A DNA stretch of 13,347 nucleotides from the NCBI GenBank assembly GCA_030705725.1, contig JAUZPW010000018.1:1-13347 (forward strand). Reading direction: 5' to 3'. Every line of letters begins with the position of its first letter. Within the stretch, counting starts at the first letter, position 1. A program made the translations under genes and the position numbers. This document shows positions 5,966 to 12,743 of this stretch, piece by piece. Below the pieces are notes generated by a model. That model was given only the letters and a program-made list of their open reading frames with translations, did no database searches and was not told the DNA's origin. The DNA is from Bacillota bacterium (lineage in GTDB: Bacteria; Bacillota; Clostridia; Oscillospirales; Butyricicoccaceae).

Positions 5966-6898
5966 TCAGAATACCGTTTCCACAGTTTTTGAAAGACAGT
6001 TCGGCGGCGTGTAAACCCAGCGGTCAATGTGCGAACCGTTAATATAATAGGTAAGCGGAGTATGAGGAGACGGCCCGTCGAATGAATCTATAATAAGAAG
6101 CTTGATTTTCATCCGCTCGGGTATTATAGATTTAATAAACACTGAAACAGGCTGGCCTTCACGCAGGTCATCCTTTTTTTCCGCCAAACCGGACAGATTT
6201 GGAGTAAGCTCGACGAAAATGCCGTAGTCCTCCTTTCCACGGACAATGCCGCGCACTGTTTCGCCTGCGGAAAAATTCGAAGCGTTTTCCGCCCAGGTTC
6301 CCAGAAGCTCCCTGTGCGTTAGAGAAAGCCTCCTCAAAGCCGGGTCTTTTGCCAAAACAACGGCAAAAATATCCTGCCCGACTTCAAAACGTTCTGACGG
6401 ATGCGAAATCCTGGAAACCGATATGTTTTCGATACCTATAAGCGAGGTGATCCCGCAGCCGATGTCCACAAAGGCTCCGAACGGCTCAAGATGGGTTACC
6501 CTTGCGTTTAATATGTCTCCCGCGCTTATATGCGTTAAAAAGTAATCGACGGCTTCTTCCTGCGCCGCCCTTCGGGACAGCATCACCTGAGGCCGGCCGT
6601 TCGAGAACGGTATGCCGGAAACTTTGAAGCAAACGGGGCGGCCTACCCGTGAGATTATTGCTATCTCGCGCGTCGTACCGTCGGAGATACCGATAGCAGC
6701 CTCGTTTCTCGGAATAATTCCGCTGATACCGTTTAAGTCGACTATTAAATTATGCGACGAATCGCAGACTATTGCCCGGCCTTCAAGAATAGTTCCCTCC
6801 TCCATCGCTTTGGCCAAACCGCTTAATGATGATATGTAAGAATTGTTTTCTTCGGTGCTAATGAAAATTCCCTCCGGCAGATACTGTTTCTGCGGCAT
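5966..6898 (-). CDS. Three-S1-domain RNA-binding protein (ribosomal protein S1-like)
   Basis: This cytoplasmic protein of 310 residues has three OB-fold S1 RNA-binding repeats at roughly residues 35-108, 125-200 and 212-275. The middle one is canonical (GDILNARVTHLEPFGAFVDIG ... LIGIENIS). A C-terminal tail (about 276-310) contains the HIDRW and YTPPN segments. Many Clostridia encode a short S1 protein of this kind, and its exact role, in translation initiation or RNA turnover, is unsettled. The ATG at 6898 is chosen because AAGGAGG lies seven bases upstream. An in-frame ATG at 6916 would place that ribosome site inside the coding region. It is monocistronic, transcribed away from the divergent DUF951 gene, with its own terminator. 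Confidence 0.88.
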   Translation of the reverse strand: MPQKQYLPEGIFISTEENNSYISSLSGLAKAMEEGTILEGRAIVCDSSHNLIVDLNGISGIIPRNEAAIGISDGTTREIAIISRVGRPVCFKVSGIPFSNGRPQVMLSRRAAQEEAVDYFLTHISAGDILNARVTHLEPFGAFVDIGCGITSLIGIENISVSRISHPSERFEVGQDIFAVVLAKDPALRRLSLTHRELLGTWAENASNFSAGETVRGIVRGKEDYGIFVELTPNLSGLAEKKDDLREGQPVSVFIKSIIPERMKIKLLIIDSFDGPSPHTPLTYYINGSHIDRWVYTPPNCLSKTVETVF

Positions 6899-7020
6899 CT
6901 GACGCCCTCCTTGCATTTTTTGATTCCATAATTAAAAACGGTACTACAAATATATGCGGGGTTATCTGTTGACTTGCCGAAAATGTTCGGGACGAAAAAG
7001 TATCATCGCAAATAAAAATA

Positions 7021-7029
7021 TGGTAAAAT
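7021..7029 (+). promoter_or_regulatory. Extended -10 element, candidate promoter for DUF951-galE-polymerase operon
   Basis: TGG-TAAAAT (TG at 7021-7022, -10 at 7024-7029) lies 20 bases before the DUF951 start codon. No good -35 box stands 17 bases upstream, so the extended -10 would carry the promoter. A TTGACT at 6970-6975 is too far upstream to pair with it. Confidence 0.35.
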
Positions 7030-7048
7030 ACAATAGGGTGAGCATGCT

Positions 7049-7234
7049 ATGGACATCAGAATAGGCGATATTCTGGTAATGAAAAAAAAACACCCGTGCG
7101 GCTCCGACCGCTGGCGGGTTACAAGAGTAGGCATGGACTTTAAGATGGTCTGCCTCGGCTGCGGCCACGAAATCATGACCGCAAGAAAAAACGCGGAAAA
7201 ACATATAAAAAAAATTGAACGCGAAGCGCTCTAA
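7049..7234 (+). CDS. DUF951 family small protein (YyzM-like)
   Basis: This 61-residue protein matches the conserved Bacillota family DUF951, represented in Bacillus subtilis by YyzM. It begins with the family's MDIRIGDILVMKK-HPCG block. Three cysteines are visible, Cys17 in HPCG and Cys35 and Cys38 in CLGCGH, with His15 and His40 near them. This suggests a small zinc-binding fold. The C-terminus is strongly basic, so nucleic-acid contact is possible. The function is unknown. The ATG has GGTGAG six bases upstream. The galE gene starts 26 bases after its stop codon, suggesting co-transcription. Confidence 0.88.
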   Translation: MDIRIGDILVMKKKHPCGSDRWRVTRVGMDFKMVCLGCGHEIMTARKNAEKHIKKIEREAL

Positions 7235-7260
7235 TATAAAAAAGGAGACGAAGAAATTTG

Positions 7261-8253
7261 ATGATTTTGGTCAGCGGCGGCGCCGGGTATATAGGCTCGC
7301 ACACCTGTTTATATCTTTTAGAGGCCGGACATTCCGTCATAGTCGCGGACAACCTGTCAAACAGCAGCACCGAAATGCTTGAACGCGTTAAAGAGATAAC
7401 CGGTTCGGATATACCGTTTTTCAATGTCGACGTCACCGACAAAGATGCGGTTGAGGACATCTTTAATAAAAATCAAATAGACGGAGTCATTCATTTTGCG
7501 GGATTTAAAGCCGTCGGGGAATCAGTTTTGAAGCCGCTTGATTACTATTACAATAACACCGTAAGCACGATGGTACTTGCGCAAGCTTGCATTAAACACA
7601 AAGCCGAACGGTTTGTATTCAGCTCTTCGGCAACGGTTTACGGCGAGAACAAAATTCCTTTTTCGGAAGATATGAAGCTTATGCCGGCAACAAATCCTTA
7701 CGGGCAGACAAAGGTCATCAGCGAGCAGATACTGACCGATGCAGCAAAAGCAAATCCGGATTTTTCCGTTGCGCTGTTAAGATATTTCAATCCGGTAGGC
7801 GCGCATGAAAGCGGGCTTATAGGCGAGGCGCCGAACGGAATACCCGGGAATTTAATGCCTTATATTACACAGGTTGCAAAAGGCAGGCTTCCGAAGCTCC
7901 GCGTTTTCGGAAACGATTATAATACGCCCGACGGCACCGGCGTCAGGGACTATATTCATGTCTGCGATCTCGCGCTCGGTCATATAGCGGCGCTGTCCTC
8001 AATCAAAAAAGGTGTGAATGTATATAACCTTGGAACCGGACGCGGGACAAGCGTGATGCAGCTGATTAAAACGTTTGAAGAGGTAAATAACGTGCGGATA
8101 CCCTATGAGATAGTCGGAAGACGCCCTGGGGACATTGCGGAATTTTACGCGGACGCGAGAAAAGCGGAAATAGAGCTTAAATGGACGGCAAAACGGAGTT
8201 TAGCCGACATGTGCCGAGACGCGTGGCGGTTTGAGAAAAACTACGGAGCGTAA
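7261..8253 (+). CDS. galE: UDP-glucose 4-epimerase
   Basis: This cytoplasmic enzyme of 330 residues interconverts UDP-glucose and UDP-galactose, feeding the Leloir pathway or supplying UDP-galactose for surface polysaccharide. It is an extended short-chain dehydrogenase. The NAD-binding GGAGYIG motif is at residues 6-12, SSSATVYG carries the catalytic Ser/Thr region near 122-129, and the YGQTK motif holds the catalytic Tyr and Lys near 147-151. The RYFNPVGAH and GTGVRDYIHV segments are typical of GalE. Length is normal and no key residue is missing. ATG at 7261 is preferred. A TTG directly before it (7258) is in frame and better spaced from AAGGAG, so it may be used. The membrane polymerase gene follows 36 bases downstream without a terminator, pointing to glycan assembly rather than galactose catabolism. 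Confidence 0.95.
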   Translation: MILVSGGAGYIGSHTCLYLLEAGHSVIVADNLSNSSTEMLERVKEITGSDIPFFNVDVTDKDAVEDIFNKNQIDGVIHFAGFKAVGESVLKPLDYYYNNTVSTMVLAQACIKHKAERFVFSSSATVYGENKIPFSEDMKLMPATNPYGQTKVISEQILTDAAKANPDFSVALLRYFNPVGAHESGLIGEAPNGIPGNLMPYITQVAKGRLPKLRVFGNDYNTPDGTGVRDYIHVCDLALGHIAALSSIKKGVNVYNLGTGRGTSVMQLIKTFEEVNNVRIPYEIVGRRPGDIAEFYADARKAEIELKWTAKRSLADMCRDAWRFEKNYGA

Positions 8254-8289
8254 CGCAGCGAGATAGTATAAATCAAGGAGTGAAAAGCG

Positions 8290-11136
8290 TTGTCTAAAAA
8301 CAGCAAACGTAATCCCTCGAAAAAAACGAGCGAAAAACAGGTACCGACCGGGGATGCTATCACGAAACCCGCGGCAAAATTTGATATAAAGACGGGAGCT
8401 TTTATCCTTTTAGGGTTCCTGATATTAATGGCTCTGACTGCAGACTTTGTAAAGCCGGTGGCTTTGTCTGCTGTTTTGATTACGGCATTGATCGCTTTTT
8501 CGGCAGGAACAAAAAAAGAACTTGAAAAGAGAATTTGCGCTCCGATTTTTGCAATGGCGGCATATGTTTTTATGGGCGCCGTCTCTACTTTTTATGCTCT
8601 TTCCGGAAAGTTTGCCTTAAACGAGTTTTGTAAAATAATAATCTCGTTTCTTGTCTATACGGCGATCCTTTTTTTGCAGGACGGTTCTGAAACCTCGGTA
8701 AAAAAGACCATGACCTTGTTTTCGGGCTTATCGGCGCTTTTGTCGTTTTTCAGTATCGAGGCGGCGTCGGCAAGAATCCTTTATAACGGGCTATGCTTTA
8801 TACTGAAGCCTTTGGGCGGCGCGCTTGCCGAATTCGGAGCGTATGAATCGGGGACGCGCATAAGCTCTATTATCGACGCACCGAACGTGTTTGCAGGCAT
8901 AACGGCTCTTGGCACCCTGTTCGCGGTCTATCTTTTCATCCGTTCAAAAAACAAAAAAGAGCTGTTTTTAAGCTCCGCTCTTTTAGGTATTAACGCCCTA
9001 GGCTTCCTGCTTTCCTTTTCTATGGGCGCGACTGCGGTATTTATTATATCTGCTTTAGTTTATATCGCTTTATCCGTCAGGGAGGAACGGGCTCGGGTTA
9101 TTGTCCTGATGCTAGAAACGGCTTTGATAACGCTTTTGATGTCCGGTCTTTCATACGCCGGTCTGGGACATCCGGGAGAGGCGGTTTCTTTTCTTCCCGT
9201 TGCGGCGGCGGCGCTTGAAGTCCTTCTTTTGTATTTTATACATATTAAATTTGGCGAAGCTCTTGTAGCGAAACTGAATAAAAACAGCAAAGCGGTGCTG
9301 CCTTTCTTTGGCGGCGTTATTTTGCTTTTTATTTTATTTGCGGCTCTGGCGTTAAACATAACGGGGGCTTATCAATTTTCAGGCGGCGAGGTTTTAAGAA
9401 GAGGAGCTTATCCCACGTCCGGCAAATATGATATAACCGCCGAAAGCGATAAAAACGTAAATGTTAAGGTTGAAAGCCAGAACAGAGAACAGGTGATGAT
9501 GCATATTTCAACCGTCCTTTACGAGGGCCCGGCAAAAAATGCATCGTTTACAGTACCGAATGGCAGCGAGGCGGTATATTTTAATTTTTCCGCCGATGGA
9601 GGCACCATTCTTAAAAGTGCGTCCTTCAGCAATCCTGGTAATGGGAAAACGGACATAAAGCTTAAATATTTACTGCTCCCGGAATTCATATCAAACCGTC
9701 TGCAGGGCTTAAAAGCCAATCAGAACGCTATACAGCGAACCGTTTTCTTTGAGGACGGAATGAAGCTTTTTTATAAATCGCCGATATACGGGTTAGGCCT
9801 CGGCAGTTTTGAAAATGCTATTAAAGGCGTACAGGAATTTTATTACGAAACTAAATACGTACATAATCATTACATCCAGATGTTGGTTGACGAAGGGATT
9901 ATCGGCCTCGCAATATTTCTGTTTTTAATTTTATCATCGGCTTATATTCTGATAAAAAACAGAAAAAACAGAACCGGCGGCGATATGTTCGCGGTGCTCT
10001 TCGCGTCGCTCTTTATGATAGCCGGGCACAGTGCGGTTGAAGTGGTTTTATCGACAATCACATACCTTCCTTTCGCGTTTGCGGTTTTCGCGCTTATTGT
10101 CGTGAGCGCCGGGGGCGACGGCGGTTTTGAAAAAAAACGTCGATACGCATGTAACGGTGTCAGGTTATTTACCGCCGGTTTTTCACTGTTATTCACGGTT
10201 TTGCTTTTAGGCAATATTACAGCGAGAAATATGGCGAAATCCGTTAACGACGAAAATCTTTTCAGTCAGATGGATAAGGCGATAAAGCTTGACGTTTATG
10301 AAAAAAACGATTATTTAATAACTTATGTGGTTAATTCCGTTGGCGTTAGCGACGAAACGATAAAGAAAAGAGCGGATCTTTACGCCGACGAGCTTTCGAA
10401 AGTTAAATCAAATACTATTCAGGGAAAGCTGATCGCCTATTATTTCAGCAGAGGTAAGGAAGACAAAGCGTTTGAAATGGCAAAAGAATCAGTGACATAT
10501 ACAAGCTCCGATAAAAATTCATGGATTGAAGCCTTCAGCATTTTTGAAACTATTTTCGATCCTGCTGCGAAAAAAGATCTTTCAAGTATTTTTTTAATAA
10601 AGAATAAAAAGGACTACTATGTTAAGCATATCCTCGAAATCTATGATTTACTTAAGCAGCACAACGAAAAAAGTATGGAAAAAATCAAGCTCGGCACCAG
10701 AAACAATATCTTTTTGTCCAAAATAATGGAGATCAAGGATCTGGATTCGAAAAAAGATCTGTCTGCGATTATGTCTGTTTTTTCAAATGAACTGTTTGAC
10801 AGCAGCAAGGCAATCGATTTGGACTCCAATTCCGTTCCGGATCTTATTACCGGTAACATAACCGGCGAAAACGGCCGCTTGAAGCTGAACGGGACCGCGG
10901 CGCTAAACGTCAACCCAAAGGTTTACGGCAGATACAGGTTAGCCGTGGAATGCGATCATCCTGAAGCTTTGACTATGAATATCATTGCTCCGGAAGTAAA
11001 AACGCAGACTGTGGGCGACAAGGTTTATGCCGACTTCGATATAAACAGAAAAATGGACGGAAGCGATACCGTCATAGAATTTTCGGGTGAAAATCTGCTT
11101 ATAGATAAAATCACTTTATTAAGAACCGATAATTAA
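8290..11136 (+). CDS. O-antigen ligase/polymerase (Wzy_C) family polytopic membrane protein with long extracytoplasmic domains
   Basis: The 948-residue product starts with a polar Lys-rich tail (1-30). About eleven hydrophobic segments follow between 34 and 357. An extracytoplasmic, beta-rich insertion occupies about 360-460, then comes the Wzy_C core with GLGLGSFENA (501-510) and the signature YVHNHYIQMLVDEGIIGL (523-540). Three or four more helices extend to about 643. Residues 645-830 are a helical soluble region reminiscent of TPR-like repeats, and 845-948 are a beta-sandwich-like end. Members of this family transfer or polymerise lipid-linked glycans on the outer face of the membrane. 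In a Gram-positive host this suggests capsule, teichuronic-acid-like or glycoprotein glycan assembly. The start is TTG at 8290 with GGAG nine bases upstream. It follows galE closely. The glycan and the exact reaction are unknown. Confidence 0.85.
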   Translation: MSKNSKRNPSKKTSEKQVPTGDAITKPAAKFDIKTGAFILLGFLILMALTADFVKPVALSAVLITALIAFSAGTKKELEKRICAPIFAMAAYVFMGAVSTFYALSGKFALNEFCKIIISFLVYTAILFLQDGSETSVKKTMTLFSGLSALLSFFSIEAASARILYNGLCFILKPLGGALAEFGAYESGTRISSIIDAPNVFAGITALGTLFAVYLFIRSKNKKELFLSSALLGINALGFLLSFSMGATAVFIISALVYIALSVREERARVIVLMLETALITLLMSGLSYAGLGHPGEAVSFLPVAAAALEVLLLYFIHIKFGEALVAKLNKNSKAVLPFFGGVILLFILFAALALNITGAYQFSGGEVLRRGAYPTSGKYDITAESDKNVNVKVESQNREQVMMHISTVLYEGPAKNASFTVPNGSEAVYFNFSADGGTILKSASFSNPGNGKTDIKLKYLLLPEFISNRLQGLKANQNAIQRTVFFEDGMKLFYKSPIYGLGLGSFENAIKGVQEFYYETKYVHNHYIQMLVDEGIIGLAIFLFLILSSAYILIKNRKNRTGGDMFAVLFASLFMIAGHSAVEVVLSTITYLPFAFAVFALIVVSAGGDGGFEKKRRYACNGVRLFTAGFSLLFTVLLLGNITARNMAKSVNDENLFSQMDKAIKLDVYEKNDYLITYVVNSVGVSDETIKKRADLYADELSKVKSNTIQGKLIAYYFSRGKEDKAFEMAKESVTYTSSDKNSWIEAFSIFETIFDPAAKKDLSSIFLIKNKKDYYVKHILEIYDLLKQHNEKSMEKIKLGTRNNIFLSKIMEIKDLDSKKDLSAIMSVFSNELFDSSKAIDLDSNSVPDLITGNITGENGRLKLNGTAALNVNPKVYGRYRLAVECDHPEALTMNIIAPEVKTQTVGDKVYADFDINRKMDGSDTVIEFSGENLLIDKITLLRTDN

Positions 11137-11205
11137 TGTCCACTGAACAAATGCGATTATCGAATCGCGTTTGCAAAAGAATAAAGATTATGCGAAGTTA
11201 TAATA

Positions 11206-11240
11206 CGGGGCCGCCGGAACGCGGCTCCGTTTATTTTTTT
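11206..11240 (+). terminator. Intrinsic terminator after the Wzy-like gene
   Basis: CGGGGCCGC (11206-11214) pairs with GCGGCTCCG (11221-11229) around a 6-nt loop, giving nine pairs with one G-T. It is followed directly by TTTATTTTTTT. It ends the DUF951-galE-polymerase transcript and separates it from the spore-coat operon. Confidence 0.9.
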
Positions 11241-11247
11241 GCATAAG

Positions 11248-11275
11248 AACACGATTTTGATTTATGCATAAGATA
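11248..11275 (+). promoter_or_regulatory. Candidate sigma-K/sigma-E-type sporulation promoter for cotJ
   Basis: CATAAGATA (11267-11275) matches the CATANNNTA -10 element of mother-cell sporulation promoters. AACAC at 11248-11252, 14 bases before it, could serve as the AC-type -35 element, although this spacing is a little short. The position, about 85 bases before cotJA and right after a terminator, is appropriate for a coat operon. Confidence 0.45.
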
Positions 11276-11360
11276 TATTGAATCGACAAGATAAGCCTTA
11301 AAAGCGAGAGGAATGTGACCTGCTCGGAAACCAAAATCTGCGAAAAGGAGAAAACGATAA

Positions 11361-11774
11361 ATGCATAAAGCCTTAAACTTCCGCGATGCTCCGCACAATT
11401 CTTACATGGCGGACGATTATGAATCAGCTATGCTCCAGATGAAGATGCCCGGAATGCAAATGCCAAGCGCGCAGCCGCCTGAAACGCGCATGCATATGCA
11501 CACGCCGGATATGAATATGCCTATGCACACTCCTGAGATGCACATGCCGATACATACTCCGGAAATGGCTCCTCAGGGCACGAGAATGCCCGAAGTGGAC
11601 ATGGCAAACGTTCAGATGTTCGAAATGAGAAATATGGTTTTAACAATGGCGTACGTCCCGGACCAACAGTGGGATAAAACATATGAGCCCGATACCGGGC
11701 TGTCCCGCGGAACAATTTTCCCCGAACTGGACAAACCGTTTATGGGTAAAGGGGGGTTCCTGCGTGGCAGATAG
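11361..11774 (+). CDS. cotJA: Spore coat associated protein CotJA with Met/His-rich repeat extension
   Basis: The 137-residue product is recognised as CotJA by its C-terminal core, residues about 92-131, with AYVPDQQWDKTYEPDTGLSR and GTIFPELDKPF. CotJA is a mother-cell-made inner-coat protein that works with CotJB and CotJC. The N-terminal two thirds are unusual. Residues 24-92 contain 18 methionines and five histidines. Residues 46-71 form three tandem units of the pattern (M/I)HTP(E/D)M-x-MP, the last slightly short. Such a tract could bind copper or manganese, or act as a flexible adhesive linker; both are inference. CotJA proteins are usually near 80 residues, so this is a marked extension. 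ATG has AAAAGGAG ten bases upstream. The gene overlaps cotJB by 11 bp. Confidence 0.88.
   Translation: MHKALNFRDAPHNSYMADDYESAMLQMKMPGMQMPSAQPPETRMHMHTPDMNMPMHTPEMHMPIHTPEMAPQGTRMPEVDMANVQMFEMRNMVLTMAYVPDQQWDKTYEPDTGLSRGTIFPELDKPFMGKGGFLRGR
11496..11573 (+). repeat. Three tandem 27-base-type repeats encoding (M/I)HTP(E/D)MxMP
   Basis: Within cotJA, codons 46-54, 55-63 and 64-71 encode MHTPDMNMP, MHTPEMHMP and IHTPEMAP. The DNA units differ at several synonymous positions (ACG/ACT, CCG/CCT, CAC/CAT, GAG/GAA). The pattern is therefore kept mainly at the protein level and is not a fresh duplication. Confidence 0.8.
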
Positions 11775-12015
11775 AGCAAATATGTTAAGAAGGGTCCAGG
11801 CGGCAGATTTCGCCGTTGAGGAGGCTGCGCTGTTTCTTGACACTCATCCGAAAAACGATAAAGCCCTTGCGTATTATAAGGCCCATCAGGCACTAAGAAA
11901 GAAAACAGTCGATGAATATGAAAGGCTTTACGGGCCGCTTACGGTCTTCGGAAACGAAAGTCAGACCGAATGGAAATGGATAGACAGCCCATGGCCATGG
12001 GAAATGGAGGATTAA
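11764..12015 (+). CDS. cotJB: Spore coat protein CotJB
   Basis: This protein of about 83 residues is CotJB, a small helical inner-spore-coat component. The diagnostic segments are DFAVEEAALFLDTHPKND near residues 18-35, KALAYYKAHQ after it and the Trp/Pro-rich end KWIDSPWPWEMED. GTG at 11764 is chosen because GGGGGG lies seven bases upstream and the length then fits the family. A later ATG at 11781 has no ribosome site, and longer upstream frames run inside cotJA. It overlaps the 3' end of cotJA by 11 bp and ends three bases before cotJC, whose ribosome site lies within its last codons. All three genes should be translated together. Confidence 0.88.
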   Translation: MADRANMLRRVQAADFAVEEAALFLDTHPKNDKALAYYKAHQALRKKTVDEYERLYGPLTVFGNESQTEWKWIDSPWPWEMED

Positions 12016-12018
12016 AAG

Positions 12019-12621
12019 ATGTGGGTTTATGAAAAGAAGCTTGAATACCCTGTCAATATAAAAATACCGAACGCCGCGGCGGCAAAGGTAATTATTACGC
12101 AGATGGGTGGGCCTGACGGCGAGCTCGCGGCTTCAATGCGTTATCTTAACCAACGTTTCAGCATGCCTTATTCGGATGTTAAAGGCGTGCTGACAGATAT
12201 AGGTACGGAAGAACTCGCCCATCTTGAAATTGTCGGGGCAATAGTTTACCAGCTTACAAAAGGCCTTTCAATCGAGGAAATAAAAAGGAGCGGATTCGAT
12301 ACCTATTTTGTAGATCATACGACGGGAATTTATCCCCAGGCCGCGGCGGGTGTTCCGTTTACGGCATCTTATCTGCAAAGCAAGGGCGACGCGATAACCG
12401 ACATTTTTGAGGATATGGCGGCGGAGCAAAAAGCACGCACTACATATGATAATTTAATCCGCCTGGTCGACGATCCGGACGTTATAGATCCGCTTAAATT
12501 TCTGCGGGAGAGGGAGGTCGTGCACTTCCAAAGGTTCGGCGAAGCGCTTAGAACAGTGCAGGAAAACCTTAATCCAAAGAACTTTTATGCTTATAACCCC
12601 GAATTTGACAGGGTACGATAA
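12019..12621 (+). CDS. cotJC: Spore coat manganese-catalase-like protein CotJC
   Basis: The 200-residue product is CotJC, a member of the dimanganese catalase family located in the spore coat. It has the four-helix-bundle ligand pattern. The first Glu lies in GPDGELAASMRYLNQRF near residue 35, then EELAH at 69-73 supplies an ExxH pair. A Glu follows in DMAAEQKAR near 138, and an ExxH occurs in REVVHFQRF near 168-171. These are the expected metal ligands, so a catalase-like, peroxide-removing function is plausible. The N-terminal MWVYEKKLEYPV is characteristic. ATG has GGAGG eight bases upstream, inside cotJB. It is followed by a terminator-like hairpin. The adjacent Met/His-rich CotJA could be linked to metal handling for this enzyme, which is speculative. 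Confidence 0.95.
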   Translation: MWVYEKKLEYPVNIKIPNAAAAKVIITQMGGPDGELAASMRYLNQRFSMPYSDVKGVLTDIGTEELAHLEIVGAIVYQLTKGLSIEEIKRSGFDTYFVDHTTGIYPQAAAGVPFTASYLQSKGDAITDIFEDMAAEQKARTTYDNLIRLVDDPDVIDPLKFLREREVVHFQRFGEALRTVQENLNPKNFYAYNPEFDRVR

Positions 12622-12660
12622 AAAAACGAAAGGGAGCTTAGACGCTCTCTTTTCGGTTTA
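12621..12660. terminator. Terminator-like hairpin after cotJC
   Basis: CGAAAGGGAGC (12627-12637) pairs with GCTCTCTTTTCG (12644-12655) around a 6-nt loop, with one bulged T. The plus strand continues only as GTTTAAAA, a weak T-tract. The minus strand reads T6 after the stem (complement of 12621-12626). It begins directly after the cotJC stop codon. It may act in both directions. Confidence 0.65.
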
Positions 12661-12743
12661 AAATATGATGGTAAAAACGTTTTTTCTGTGATAAAATAAA
12701 ATGAAGATTTGTATTTACTATTGAAAAAGAGAGGTATATTGGA

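Noticed and set aside
6977..6992. CCGAA-AATG-TTCGG dyad as a LexA (SOS) box
   Set aside because: The Gram-positive SOS box needs CGAAC-N4-GTTCG. Here the inner C and G are missing, so it is only a short palindrome between divergent genes.
11683..11763. Longer CotJB beginning with ATG at 11683
   Set aside because: This would add 27 residues read out of frame through the conserved CotJA core. The GTG at 11764 has a proper ribosome site and gives the usual length.
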